DNA of 64,000 nt from Strongylocentrotus droebachiensis (Eukaryota > Echinodermata > Echinoidea > Camarodonta > Strongylocentrotidae), in assembly GCA_035222895.1 (NCBI GenBank), contig JAVYIG010001591.1, positions 186,001 through 250,000 on the forward strand. Reading direction: 5' to 3'. Below, piece by piece: positions 12,968 to 28,100 of this stretch. The notes beneath the pieces are model-generated. The model was not told where the DNA came from, did not search any database, and was given only the letters and a program-made list of their open reading frames with translations. Numbering within the stretch: position 1 is the first letter of the stretch; the number at the start of each line of letters is the position of its first letter. Both the position numbers and the translations under genes were made by a program.

Positions 12968-15900
12968 AACTAATGGTATAATAGTAATTACCTGAGCAAG
13001 AATCGTTTCCTGTTCCTTCGAAACCCTCATTACAAGTGCAGTAGTAGCTTCCATCAGTGTTTGTACAGTTTCCGTTACGGCAAACATCTGAAGATAGGTC
13101 ACATTCGTCGATATCTATAAAAAAAAAAAAAAGGAAAAGGGGAACATATACAATATTTCATGTGCATTAATAATAAGTGACCAATAAACCTGCGTTTCAG
13201 AGCATGGTGTCCCACCAATGAGGTATATGATTAACCTTAATCATTGAAACCTTTACATAATATGTGCTTGTTTTCTAAAATAAAGTTTAAATTAGTTTAT
13301 GAATTAGGTTATTTACAGCAAATGAAGGGAAACCTTTTGGGTTCTTTAGTGAAAGGGAGACGTTTTTTGTTATCCCCGTTTGCAGCTCTTTACCTAGGTT
13401 TTGTAACTGAATGTATTATTTCTAACATGCTTTCAGCGCCTTATCAAAGAGAAGTGGTTTCCTCTTACCTTCCTGCATGACTTGATGATCTGGGGCAATA
13501 AGTCGTGATCTCGGAAGCAATTCCATGAAAATCTGCTCTAGGCTGGAATCATCCAAGGATGCACCAGGTTCTACGTCGACCCGGAAGGACATCAGAGCAT
13601 AATTTCCGGTCAAGGTATAGTTATGTACAGAAACAGCCTGCAGTGTGTCGTCACCCAATACTGATGATGTGTTGAGGTAACGCAAGACCTGAAAAAACGA
13701 TTTATATATAACAATTCCATGAATTCATTATTTAAGCTTTAATGGGAACCTTGCTCTGACTAGACTAATGTTTCGGATGAGTTTGACATGACATGAACCC
13801 AAGAAAGGCTTTAACAATTTGTACAATAATTTTTTATTTTTTTCTTCAAAAAATGAAAGTCTTCAAAATGTCTCTGTTAATATTTTATATACACGTAAGT
13901 TGAATTTGTTTTTGAAATGAGAAACTGTATATGCACAGGGTATCCTGTTATCTTATCAATGGCTTATTAAGTTAAGTGTACGCAGTTAGGGGAAAAGAAA
14001 TAATTAATATCTTGTTTGACTATAAATGATTGTAATTTGTCAGATTTTAAAAAATTGAGTGGACAACTAGCTTTCACATTTAAGAAAGGAATACTCCGAA
14101 TCATAAGTGAAGCTTTATTTACGTATTCAATTGTATTTCTCCGGATTAACTTACATCTTGGGCTAACTGACGCTGGTTATCTTGCGATTCGACCGCAGAA
14201 GGATACGATTCAACGCTTAATCCACTGATGAATGTAAGACGAACGTTGAGTGATAACGTCAGTGCGTCTATTCAATTACAGAATTACAAACACAAGAAAT
14301 AAACTGTTAACAGACTCTTATGCTAAATTAGTGGGATAATGATCTAATCTTTAAACCACAATGTAAAAAAAATAACATATGTATATTTTTGTCTAGGGGC
14401 GGGGACACACCTCAGCCCTGAAAGTCATCATGCAAGTTTTTAGTTCTTGCAAGCGAGCGAAAAAGTGAACAACTATGGTGGCACTTTAATACGGTTTAGG
14501 GTTATTTCGTCATCAATATACACGGATATGAAAAGCAATGTACTTGATTGTGAATAGACTGTAGTCATTTTGTGAATGTTGGTATTTTACGTTTCGACCT
14601 CCCCCCTACCTGCGTATGCGGATCCGCCCCGTAGTTTATTTTCTCTTAGAGTCCTCATTAGGAATACACGGAATAGATATGTTGCTAAATTAACAACTGA
14701 TTGAAAGGTTTATTTGATTTGTATTACAAAACATACAAGAGAGATTCATTCTTTGACAATTTGCATCGAATTTCGTTGCCTATTAGGGGTGTCTTCATTT
14801 TTTTAGATTTGTTCCCATAATGTTGATCCGCCCTGTAAATTGTGGATACAAGTTTTTCGTCCGAATACATACATGCATAGAAATGTTGCCAAATACGAAA
14901 CAGATTTCACTGCAATTTCGAATTAACCTGTTATATTAAGAAAACAAACGAAATAGATTCATACTTTGGCAGGTTCCATTGATTTCTGTTGTGTCCTCCC
15001 TACACACGCATGAGAAGTTACCCGGTGTGTTCATGCAAACACGATCTAGTCTGGACTCGCAGACAACCGTGCTCGATTCACATTCGTCGATATCTGTTTA
15101 AAAGGGCACAATGGGAGAACAAGGTTGTATATTGAACAAGAGACATGCCATAACGTTAATTTACAGGAAGCATTAAAATGAATGGCAAAACGGTTAATTA
15201 AGTGATTAAGGTAGATATTACTTATTCTTGAATGAAGCCGTTACCCGTATCAAAATTACATGACCATTCCCTTTCTTATCTTTTCCTTTTCTCTTTTTTG
15301 TTGTTTTTTTGTTGCAGATTTGTTTTTTATGCTCCGACATGTTCCACCATGCTTACACATTTCTGGCAATGTTGCAATCTGTAGATTTAAAATATATTTA
15401 TTCTTGTAAAACTTCAATATTGTTTTAAAGATTTGTTTCATTTATCTGTAATATTATATGCAAGGCACTGTGTTGTATATTTGTTGTCCTGTATTTTTGT
15501 ATTTTTTCATGTCCATGTAATCTGGTACTTATATTTATCTTTTAATCATATGTCTTAGGTCGGCCACTTATAAGGGTCACTTCCTTTCTGGCCGCTACCT
15601 ACCAAGCAGCATCTATATTGTTGTATTCTAATTGTTAAACGAACTATTGTTTTACGATGTATGTTATATTTCTTAATTGCTTTGGAGAAATCAAATTGAA
15701 TATGTATATACTGTATATACATATTAGTGGAAAGGGGGATTGGAGGCTCGGGGGCTAGGGGGCTTGGGGATTTTGCTTTGATTTCATCGCTTAGATTCAA
15801 TTTTAATCAGGAATAGGGGCCTTGAAGCGTTTTTGTAGTGGAGATTGCCCCCCCCCCCCCCTACTGAGCCGCTACTAGTTCATACCTTGACATTCTTTAG

Positions 15901-17720
15901 GGGATGAATTGTCGTATCCGGAGTGACAGGTGCAGTTGTAGTCTCCAGGCAGGTTGATACAGGTTGAGATGTCAGACGGGCATAGGTCCACATCAGATGC
16001 ACATTCATCAAAATCTGATGAGTAACCAGAAAACTTTTTCAAATAATGGATTTGAAGCCGGAATTATATATAAAAATGGCAAATCTGATATCAACAAATC
16101 ATTGTCATGGAACTGGATTCAAAGGGAAATAATTGTACTGAGAGGAGAAAATATAATTACATTTCTTTATGCTCTATCATATTGTTAAAAATCTCTCCTC
16201 TCTCTCTCTCTCTCTTATCCTCTCTTTCTCTCTCTCCCTTGTTGCTACCCCTTTCCTTTTCACCGCCTCTCTCACTCGTCTTTGTTTAAACGGTCGTTTA
16301 TAAGAATTATAACAAGTTAAAATATCCTTTACATTTTTGTTCTCTCCTTACCCGTGTTTAGGAATGCTGGTAAAACATGACGCATATCTGTTATCGATCA
16401 GCAAAACGAATATTCCACCTCCACCCCCATTTAAAAAATAATCTTTGACCTAATTTTGTTCCCCTTGAAAACCAGGTACAGCCATCTTAACATACCTGAA
16501 CACGTTCCGTTTTCGAGTTGAAAACCAGGCTCGCAAGTGCAGTTGGCAGATTCGGTGGAATTCCTCAGAGCTTCATCACAATCGCTTATCTCTGTGACAA
16601 GATACAACAAAAATTTCGAGATTACAATATATAAAATGCCATGAAGAAAAACGTCGGTAAAGCCGTGTTGAAATTAAACAGTCATGTAAGAGCTGAGGAC
16701 ATTTCTCCTAGCATATATAATAATTATGGTAATTGGAAATAAACCAACTATCACCGTTAATGGGTTATCCTGTGAAGATATATTCATTTTTTTCGAATTA
16801 TTTTATACTTATATTTATACGAATAAAAATGAACCAGTCATTCAACCAGTTATTCAATGGAGATATATCTTTATGGATTATTTAATAAGTTATCATCCAT
16901 GATTTTTTCATGAATATTTATTTTCAGGTTGTGGTTTAGAAATCTGTTTTGACTGATAAGTTAGTATAAGGCCTATAGTTAAGGTAGGGGTTACGGTTAG
17001 GATACCAGTTAATATTATAATAACTGATAAATTATTTGTTTCTTGGTCATATGCCAACCTCCCTCTGACAAGCTTTACAAAGTTGAGTTGGTTTTTATTA
17101 AAATCAGAAAAATGAGAGAAACAAATTATTGAAAGTTTGAGAAATATTCAATAAAAAAAAATGAGAAATGTGTAAGATTGTCATGAGTGAAACACAAATC
17201 GGCAACATTGTGACGTATTTTGCGAGCCTCTTTCAAATTTGCTCTGTTCAGAAAATTTCATAAGATTTCATTTTCTTAGTTATTGATGACGGGAAAAAAA
17301 AATCGTTTCATATTTGGGTTGCATACAAGCATACAAATGTACCTGCAGTGGTTATATTTAGGCTGAATGTATGCTTGAACATTTTCTTGAGGGAAAATAA
17401 GTTTTTTAGCAGAGGACAAATGAGTGGGGGCCTCGCAAGATACGTCACAGAGTCACCAATTTGTGGTCGATTGATCACATCTTCAATCCACTTTTTAATT
17501 CTTCTATTCGTTTTTTGCTCAAATTTTCACTTCTTTGTATTTTTATTTTTTCGCTTTTATTTAAACCAACTTAATATCAGAGTGGACTTTCCCCTCTAAA
17601 AGATCTTATTATTAACCTTTATTCGGAAGGCGAAATTTCAACCAAAAAAAAGAAAGTTGTTTTTATGGAAGCAACTGTTCCAGATATTTCCGGGAGAACC
17701 GATGAATATCATACAACACA

Positions 17721-17758
<38 letters not shown>

Positions 17759-19156
17759 CAGCCCCCATACCCTTATTTTCAACGATGTTGCTCTTACAAG
17801 TATTTACTTTTTCAGAGATTTGTTTTGTTTACTTACTGTCACAGGAACGTTGATCAAGGGCAACAATATAACCCGTGTTACACGAACACGTGTAAGAACC
17901 TAGATTGTTTTCACAATTCTGTTCACATTCATTCGTATCGTTGGCAGCACATTCATTGAAATCTAAACAAAGCAAGATAAAAGATGATACGAAAATGGCT
18001 TGTAGCCTATTTCAATTATCCTTATCATACAATGTCATGTTCATTTTAGGAGGATAATAATGTGTGTACATAAGCTCATATCCTTTACAGCTCATTTTGT
18101 GTATGTTATTACCAAAGAAAAAAGTCAATCAGTCCCTCAATAGTGTCCGACAGTGCACAGTGAAGTCTAGAAAGCAAACGGATTTCCTTGCATAATTTGA
18201 ATACTAGGACACTGCCAACGTTTAAATTTTACATACATGCGTGACATATTCATAACTCATACAAAGTTCTACAGAATTTAATACTGGCTGCAAAAGGGAT
18301 ACACTACCTTTAAATCAAATTTACTTTAACTCACTTACTTACCAGGCGTCTTAATCCAGGTTTTTTTCTTTCCCAAATGCATTCATCTTAAGTTAAGTGG
18401 TTAAAAAAAAAACGAATATTTGTATCGAGTATTTTACTCGAAAGGGGGATAAATAGAGTATGTATGATTTGCCCCCTTAAATCAAGCTTACCAAAGCAAG
18501 TGGTACCATTGCCTGAGAGGTGGGGTGGACAAGGGCCACATGTGTACTCTTCATCGGAAGACGGGGGCTCGTCGAAGCAGATAACCCCTTCAAAGCATGG
18601 CATACCCTCACATGAATCATAGTCTACGTCACAATGATCACCTGACCAACCACCAGAGCAGTTGCACGTGACTACCTGCAATTCGATTCATTCGATTTGA
18701 TATGCTTTATTGATAAAAACGTATATTAAATAAGCAGCCAGGCTGAAACAAATTGAATTATAAAAGATTGATACAAACAAAACATTAAACCTCGATTTGG
18801 TAAAATACAATTATGTGTAGATTAGATTACAAAATATGAATGGCAACTCACAATGAATAATCAAGGAGAGAAAAAAGGAAAAGAAAAAGAAACAAGAGAT
18901 TGAAACGGATGACTAGAGTATAATAGAAAGAGAACGAGTGTTGCAATAAGACAAATGTGGTAGAAGATTAGATGAAGGACTGAAAAGACAATAATAGAGA
19001 GAGAGGAGGGGTGTAAGAGCACTTTTTTGGGTGGGCTGGAAATTTCAAAATTTGGCCGACCGATATTCTTTTTTTTCTTTTTTTAATAAGAAAAAAGATT
19101 GAGGGGGATTATAAAAAATCACACACATAACAAAAATGGAGGGGGGTCAACCCCCG

Positions 19157-19193
<37 letters not shown>

Positions 19194-22100
19194 GGCTGCG
19201 TACGCGCCTGGTCCTCACTGCTATGTGTTATTTCATAATGCTCACCGCAAATCCGTTTGCATTTAGGTCCTGCCCCTCGGCTTGGTTCTCGAAGTCACAC
19301 ACGCCTTCGTTCTCGCAACGGCAGATCATGACCTTGTATGTCAGCGATGTCTCTGCTCCTCGGTTGTCCATCACAATGACGTCGATGGATGATACATTCA
19401 GGTCAGGTGGTGTCCAGGTCAAGATACCATCTTTATGAAACAGAGAGCCAGATATAGAGCGAGAGAGTACGACATGGAGAGAGAGGGATAAAGAAAGAGA
19501 GAGAGAGAGAGGATAAAGAAAGACAATGGGATGGGATGGGGGAACAGAGAGAAAGATGGAAATAATAAAAGGGAGAGGGGAGAGAGAGAGAGAGAGCGCG
19601 CAAGAGAGAGAGAGATAGAGTGGGAGAGAAGGAGGATAGAAAGGGATAATAATGGCAGAAGGGATGGTAGGGGAAGAGTTGGAGAGGAGTGAAAGAGGTA
19701 GAGAGCGGGAGAGAGAGGGAGAGAGAGTGGAGGAAGAGATGCGTTGAAGGGAGAGAGAGAGGGAGTCACAAATAGAGTGAATTAAAGATAGAAGTGAATA
19801 AGGAGATAAGGAGATAAGGAGACGGAAGGGGAAAGGGAGAGGAGAAGAGATCAGTATAAGGCCACAGATCATTCTGCAATTTGAGCATTGTGACGCATTC
19901 ATCGTTTGACAAATTATCAGTCTGACTTATCATCTAACAGACTATATTACATTTCAAAAATAAATTATTTGGCATTTTTTTTGTTCATACCGGAGCTGAT
20001 ATTGGCGCCATCTGGTGCTGTGTCGTTGAAAGTAAAGAATACCTCATCATCTTCGTTAGGGTCGTGTGCAGAAATCTCCAAGGTTACGGTCACGCCCACT
20101 TGCATGAAGAGAACCTGCCCGTCTTGTAAAGCATCTGACTCGCCTATCTCTACCACGTTGGTTACGTTCGGAGGAAAATTATCTAGAGAATTTAAAAAGT
20201 AACAAAAAACGTAATATTTACAAACTTTACATTCATTTCATTTCTAAAAGAATATCAAGTAGCATTTCGAAGCTTTATTGTAGAATTTCAAAAACAAATT
20301 CACACTCGTATAAATATGCTTTTGCCATTCCAATACATAAGCAATGAAATTTAGAAATTATAAGCGATAGGTACGCAAAGATAATTCTATTAGGTTTCAA
20401 CTGATAACTTAATCCCAATCATCAGCAATTCTGCATGTTCGGAGGGATGAAATGCGGGCATATTTTAATACATTTATAGGACGTGATTTTTAATACAACA
20501 AATCAAAACAAATCAAATCATACACTTATCTTCAGCAGAAATGCATAACAAATGTTACTGGGATAGGATGGGATGTACGTCTTTTAGACCATTATGTGAA
20601 TAATGATAGCCCAGCTACTAAATACACTGTCTTGGTATCAGAATCTATGAGATAATTGACCATTTGTTTGCTTTTTTTGTTTTAGCTGACTACTATTAAA
20701 GAAGGCATGTGTATGCTTGTATTAACGTGAGCAATCAGAGGATCGACGGCTTTAAATCCTCTCCGAGAGATAAAGATTAATGAGGATTAATGCCTTACAA
20801 AAGGGCACTAGCGCATTGACTTGGTTTCGAACCAGGGACCTCCCGGTTACGAGACCACTGCTCTACCAATGAGCCATCGCGGCAATTTCATACATTCTAA
20901 CAGGGTTGATTACGAAACATCTTCTGATCTCCCCACAGTATCAAAACGGTGCAGCATATTGCCACATCTCACCAAGGTTTAGGAGGTCATTGTCGAGTTG
21001 GTTCCCCGTGGTCATAGTTTGTTGACCCATCTCTGGACTCACGGCGAGGTAGTCGAACAGGCACGCCTCGTCCTCCCCACAGGCCTCTCGGGCTGCCTGG
21101 GTTCGGTCAGGGTCGAGAGCGAGCAACTCGTCTAGAAACATTGGTTTGTAGTCGCTAGGATTGTAGTAACTCCAATTCCCATCGCCGTATTCGAACAGCG
21201 ATTCGCTTTTATCTATCATCCCTATGAAGTAACAATATCAATGTTAACAGATTGTTAATGGAAGGTTGGTGAAGATAAAGTACTGCTTGTATTTAGAGGA
21301 CTTGAGAATCTACATCATCACCATCATCACCATCATCATCATCATTATCATTATCGTCACCACCATCATCATTATGATCATTATCATGATCACTATCATT
21401 ATCCTCACGATCATTATCAGATCAATTTCTCAACCGTTTTCCTAAGACAATCTATCAACCTCTTCATTTGTTTATGTTTCTCTTTCCTTTTATCCTTTCT
21501 ATCTGCTGCCCATCTAATCAGTTAGATGGACAATATCATGCAAAAATTAAATTCCAAACGGATTGTCCGTCATTCACTTAACTTGTCAAAATACGAATCC
21601 GAAAACAACAAATTTGTCATCATTTGAAAGAAAACAGCGCACAGCTAAACATTGAGCTATCGTCGATACTGCTCCTGAAATTCTTTACTTTTGATTTCAT
21701 GTTCATATGAATTCTTTACTGTTAGAGAGAGATTGATGCATTACAACCTCGACATCAGAACCTACCATCAAGTGTGAAAAACTGACCTACATATCTATTA
21801 GCATTGTGGGTAAACAAAATCATTTAAAAAACATACTGTCCTTATCATCAAGCAATAATATTGTACATGACATCTTTTTAGGATAAAGAAATATAAATGA
21901 TAAAACAAACACTGACATAATGCTGCCTCTAATTGTTACTCAACAATAAATAGCACCCACACAAACACTGATTACACTATATCGAAGATATTTAGGACTG
22001 ATCTCAATAAACACTAAGACATGGTATGGCAATAAAACTCTTTAGAATCCTTACATGACTGTCCAAACTGAAATATTTCTCTGTCTGTTAAATTTCTTCC

Positions 22101-25100
22101 TGGTGAATCCATTAATAATGTTCCATTCCTGAGCAGAAAATCATCTGATTTGTCTCCATTTACATTACCTGGTTAAACACAAAGAAACAAATGATCACAT
22201 TTGTATTTGTTTTGTTATTATTTCAAATTATAAAACATTGAACTTTATGTAAATTATACTTCCAATTCATGGATAACATTTGGAGCTTATGCCTATTCTG
22301 GGGACCTTTATGTTATGCATGCCGAACACCTACAGCAAAGTGTTTTGGACTTAAGGATTAGGGCTAGGTGCAAGGTTAGGAACAGTGAAATGTTAAGGTT
22401 AAGTGTTTCGGTCTTATTTCCTACTTTGAGTTTAATATAGGATTAGGGAAAGTTTAAGAGTTAATTGTGGGTTTAGCTGCAGTTTTCCCTTATAAACAGT
22501 AAGAGACGCCCTTTACATATATACCTACAAAAATGTAAATTATTCTGGGTTATTCCTACGATATCTCTAAGCGCTTGGAAGATATAACTGATCGAGACCG
22601 TATTTTACAGATGTTAACAGCAATGCCTTTTGAATCATACCGGGTACCCATTAACTTTATGGTCTGATGGTTTGGTTTTAATCTCCTGCTAATAAAGGAT
22701 GTGTACGCTTGTAAGCATCCAGGGTATCGACGGCTAGAATTCCTCTCCGAGGGACCTAGTAATGAAGATTAATGACTTACTTTAAAGGGAACTAGCGCAT
22801 CAATTGGTTTCAAACCCTGGACCTGACCGTTACGCGACCACTGCTCTACCATTAGGCAAGCGCGCTAGGGTGCACTGTTAGAAAAAAATTAAACAAGTTG
22901 TTTAAAATTTTAAACAACCACAAGTTAACCGGTGAATCGCTCAACTGTTGTTTAAAAATTAAACAACTTAAGTTTGTTTACGTTTTGAACACTTAGTTGT
23001 TTAAATATTAGAAAAACTTTTAAACAACAGTTGTTTAGTAATAAAATTGCACAACTCGGTTGTTTAAAGCAAGTTGTGTAAATGTTAAACAATAATGTTT
23101 AAATTACTAAGCAACTGTTGTTTATTCAATATTACTGCACAACTGGGTTGTTTAAAAGGAGTTGCTTAAATTTTAAACAGAGCTGTTTAATGGTTATTAC
23201 CTCATTTGTTTAAATTTGTGAAATGACCTACTGGAAACACTCCTGCAATAATTACAAAGATTACACTGTAACATGTAGAGCTTGTTGCCAATTAACTTCA
23301 ACATTTGTTCATCTTGTTTATTTAACAGTGACAGACAACATTATTATTTGTCTCTTTAACTTCACCTAAACCCCATCGGCGAAGCCGAGAAGAACCAAGT
23401 CGTCGCCTTGCCCTTGTTCCGCCATTTTCATCTGCACTGCACTGCACTAGCACTAGCATTGCATGCTGCATGCGCTATGCATGTACTATGTACGTACTTT
23501 GTGCATATCGCATGTGTGCGTGCGCGAAAATTGCAATCGCTTATCGAAAAAATGTCAACGCGAAGTCATGATTGGTTAAATCTATCACGTGATTTTTCCC
23601 CCGGGACTTTTTAAACAACTCTGTTTAATTAAATCTTTTTGTTTTTTTAATAAATGGTTGTTTAAACCAATCGAGCACTGATTTTTCGATTTTGAACAAC
23701 GTTGTTTACGTTTTTAAACAACATTATTTTAAACAGTGATATTTTAAACACCGTTCTAACTTTGTGCAGAGAAGAATTGTAGATCAAATGCCTTACCGAG
23801 CAGACCCCTCCCGGTTCCGTTCTGCGCATACTCAGAAGGGACCATGACACCCAGATCCAAGAGGCCGTTCTTGAAGGTCACGGTGAAGGACGAACTGGGA
23901 TAACCTTCTGGTTGGAAGAGCGCTGTGACCTTGATCTCACCTTCAGAGGCTGTGTCATTCTCCGCGGACAGGATGAAGGTCGAATCCCGTGAGTCGAGCC
24001 CATCTATTATGAGAATAGAAAGATTTGGTATTCGGCTTCCATTTAATGTTAGAAGTCCCAAGATGGATAGGATGGAGGTCGAATAGAATGAGCGAAATTG
24101 CTTTGAATGTGAAAGGAATGATTTGGTTTTATTTTTCATTTAAGAATGATAAAGCCCTACGGAGGATAGGATGAAAGTTGAGGAATCTGGATATAATGCA
24201 TCTGCATGTACTTGGATCTATTTGACTTCATTTCGCTTGAATCCTGAATGTTCAAAGCCGGATAATATACGACGAATGTCGTACTTACTATTAAATCAAT
24301 TCTATATTTACTTGTATGTAAGCAAATACATTTATATTTCATAAGACAAAATTTATTTGGGTTCTTAATATCAATGCTGGCCTGATATCATTCAGAAGGT
24401 GTCCATTTCCGTACCAGCGATGGAACAATCTCAACGAATGAATGACCCGACATCCTCACTAAGAACCTCCAGAACAGAGATGAGGCGATCTGTTTAACCC
24501 GCCAAGGCGATGGACGTATTAAGGACAAGATCGCGAGAAGGCGTGTTGTGAAATCTCACCAAGAAGCCATGTTAAGGACGACAATGAGAGAAGGCGATTA
24601 TTCAAAACTGACAAGGCAACTTGTTTGAATCGAGAATGAGAGAAGGCGACTTGGTCAGTTCTAACTAGTCGCTTTCTCGGCAAGGCGCATTGGTGAGATT
24701 TAGCACCTCGACTTTTTGTCTTTAGCATGGTGCCTTGGCGAGTTAAACAAGTCGCCTTCTCGCTGCTCGTTTAAAGGTATTACAAAGTTTTGGTATGGGG
24801 TCATGAATTTGGTTCAAATTAACACATTGGAAGCATATGCGTTCCTACAATATAAATTGATCGTTGTCGCGGTTTAAAACGAGTCTAAAGTTATGAAATT
24901 ATAATAATAAACTCTTTATGTTGTATAGCTCCCTCTCAAGATCAAGATATTAATTTAGCTATGAAACAATGTTTCTTGACTAAAATCGACCGATTAGCTA
25001 TTCCCGTTTTGAAATTATATATCCCAACTACATATTCTGAGATTTTCATGGTCGCAGCTACCATTATACGGCCATAGGCGCTATTTGAAATTTATCAAAA

Positions 25101-28100
25101 TTTACCGGGAGCACCGGTAAATTTTTATTTTCAATTTTTCTCGAAAACAGAAGTGTTATAAGGGCTAATTCTTTTAGTGCTTATAATACATCCACAGGGG
25201 CATCCAAATATATCAAAATTGTAAAGATTCACTATCCACCCAATTTTCAAAATTTCCCAAAACTTTGTATTACCTTTAAGCTTCTTTAGATGTTATATTA
25301 AATCTAAAAGTCAATTATATAGACTTACCAACTAGGAATTCAGTCATATTAATCGCGGTACCATTAACTAGAATACTCATGTCTGTCCTGTTATCATTCA
25401 GCTGGAATTCGACCTATCATAAATAAAGCAAAACAAACATTGAATCGAATTGAAACGATATTTATCACAAATTCCAAGGCAGCCTAAAGGCTGTATTGTA
25501 TAGAGTTTACAAAGTAGAATCAGAGAGAATAGAGAAGGAAAAAGGGGGAGAGAAAGGGTAACACCAGACAGAAAAGAGAGAAAAGGAGACAGTGAGATAG
25601 TAGCATATTGCATGAGAATCGTCTAGTGTGCGCTGGGCTTTAGGATTAGGTTTAGGGTTATGATAAGTAATATGTTTATTCTGGTGACTTTAGTTACTTA
25701 AGGATTTACCGCACATGCGACTGTTTCAGCTCTGCAGACAATGTCTTAGACTAATCAAAATCCTAATTCAGATCCTGGATCGCACACTGCAGCACCCAGA
25801 CCCTAACCCTACTCCTTTAGAGAAACAATAGCTGAGGCACTTGACGCAAGAACAGAATCACCCGACAGCTATTGCCGGTGGCCCGGTGTCACGTACATGC
25901 GATCGGTTCCGGCCAGGAGATTCGTTCTGCCATGATTAGATACAAGTTTCCTGCCACACCGGCAGAATATATCGTAGTAACCACATACCTTAGTGATGTC
26001 TTGTGTCGCAGCGAACCCTGTGAAGACTGTCCCGTGTTCCACAGGAACGCTGTTGTTTAACGCCTTACCCGTTCTGGCTTGCAGCATGAACGGGTCACCA
26101 TGACTGTAAGCCATCGTGGTGTATTCCCCAAGGCCATTGAAGGTGTACTTCCTACCGTCAAGGGTATTGATGTGCGGGTCGCCCCAAAACCATCCTGAAA
26201 TGTTACAAATCAAGACGGCGATCAAACTTCTTATTGTTTAGTGAACAGAAGTAGTAGCAACTGCATAATAGGGGATCACTGTCAAGCCAACATTAAATTT
26301 GTACAAAGCGATCCGTTCAATTATCAAACATAGGTAAACGCCACCGCGCTCTCTTTAGGAAACACAATGTCTTGAGGACTTGTCACTTGACTTTAATGAA
26401 ATAATTAGATAATGTGCTGTTCTATTTCAATTACATGAAATTTGTCTTTTATTTAAGATTGTGCCAGAATGATGTGACCCCTACCAAGCCTCCTCATCGG
26501 GGTCATTCTAGTTGCTCGGCAGCCTTCGAGACCGTTATAGGGTTCGTGAGCGCTCGATCTAGTGAACCCGCAGAAAGGATGTGAGAATGTCTTATGCGCT
26601 GTTTGTATCTATGGCTTTCTAGCTTTTGGGTTGTAGTACCCCCAATTTATTTTAGTAAAATCAAACTTGCTACGTGTGCGACTTATCAAAACATCATGAC
26701 CTATCTAGTTATCAATTTAATATAATGATGCTAGGTGTTGAAAACAAATTTGATGCTTTTGTTGGATAAAAACCCAAACATAACAATCATGTGCATATTT
26801 TTGTATACCCTTGTTATCAAATTATTTATGAGAATGACCGTAAGATTAAAATATGATTATCAGTTTTTAGTTTAGTAATACCCTAGACATGATCTTACCG
26901 AACCATGGTCGTCTATATCCCGAGCAGTGAGATCTTGGACGACGCCTTTCGTAAAGGTTGCAGAAATTCCCTCCAGCCAGATCACAGCAGTAAAAACGGG
27001 GAAGAACGTCCCTCTCTGTACAATTGAAAATAATTTTAGGAAAGGAGATTAATAATACAGTACAGAACGATATAGATAGGGAGAGAGAGACACAGAGAAA
27101 GAAGGTAGAAAAAAGGAGAAGAAAGAGAGCAGGGGAGAGCGAGAAGAGAGAGAGATAAAAGAGAGAGGAGAAAAAGAAAAAAAGGTAGATGGGGAGAGAG
27201 AGAGGGGGCGTGCAATTGAGATAACGATTAGCAAATTGAAGAGCCGTCGAATGTCACAGAATCAGTTGGCGTACATAACTTTTGCATCACAATAATCTAA
27301 TTACGTTTTATTATCAAAACAAACGCTTAACAAGAAAAATAGGTAATATCGAATTTTCTATTTCACAACACTACATATGGCATTAAATTTGCAAACAACA
27401 ATTGGAATGTTTCAAACGAATCGATTATATCAGAAATCTAACAAACATGGAAACATGGAAGACAGAGACGTCACCACTGTAACGTTTCCTTTTAAAGGCC
27501 GATGAAGCAAACCTTCAAGAAACTTTATCTCAAAATTTAAGTGTAGCAGCAAGGTGTTTATGAAAGTATGTGCACAGTTTAAGTTCAAAAGACTCGGTGG
27601 TTTAATCTCCATGAAATAAAGTTAATGCTCTCATTTTTCACAATACAAATGGGGGTGAATTAAACACTATCAGTTGCAAAATACAAATATGAAAATATAA
27701 ATCTTGCAAATAATGAAAATCTTGCCACTTTCTATTAGGAAAGTTTTCGGTCATGAGTTTAACAACATTTTGGCTCTTTACAAGTTTTCAGATATTCACC
27801 TTGCAAATCCTTGCAACGACCTTTAAATGTAGCGATAGTCAAATGGAATCACAGAAATGCAGGTGTACTCACCAATCCAAGAATAATAGTAGTTAAGGGA
27901 ATAATAGTAATAAGAGAAGAATCGACGATTGGAGGGCATGACTGCTTGGTAGTGACTGGACCTCCAGAGACTTCTATAACCCCTGATCAAAGCAGACCGG
28001 TCGTATGTACAACGGTATCCACCACCAAATGACGGCCATCTAGGCTGGTAACAGGTCGTTCCTCTCCTATCTGTTACCATAGTTCAGAGGAATAAACATG

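Noticed and set aside
20815..20885. tRNA gene on the minus strand
   Set aside because: Followed by a SINE body also present at 22688-22866, so it is a SINE head.
25640..25810. Interstitial telomeric repeat
   Set aside because: Only one or two degenerate TTAGGG words, no array.
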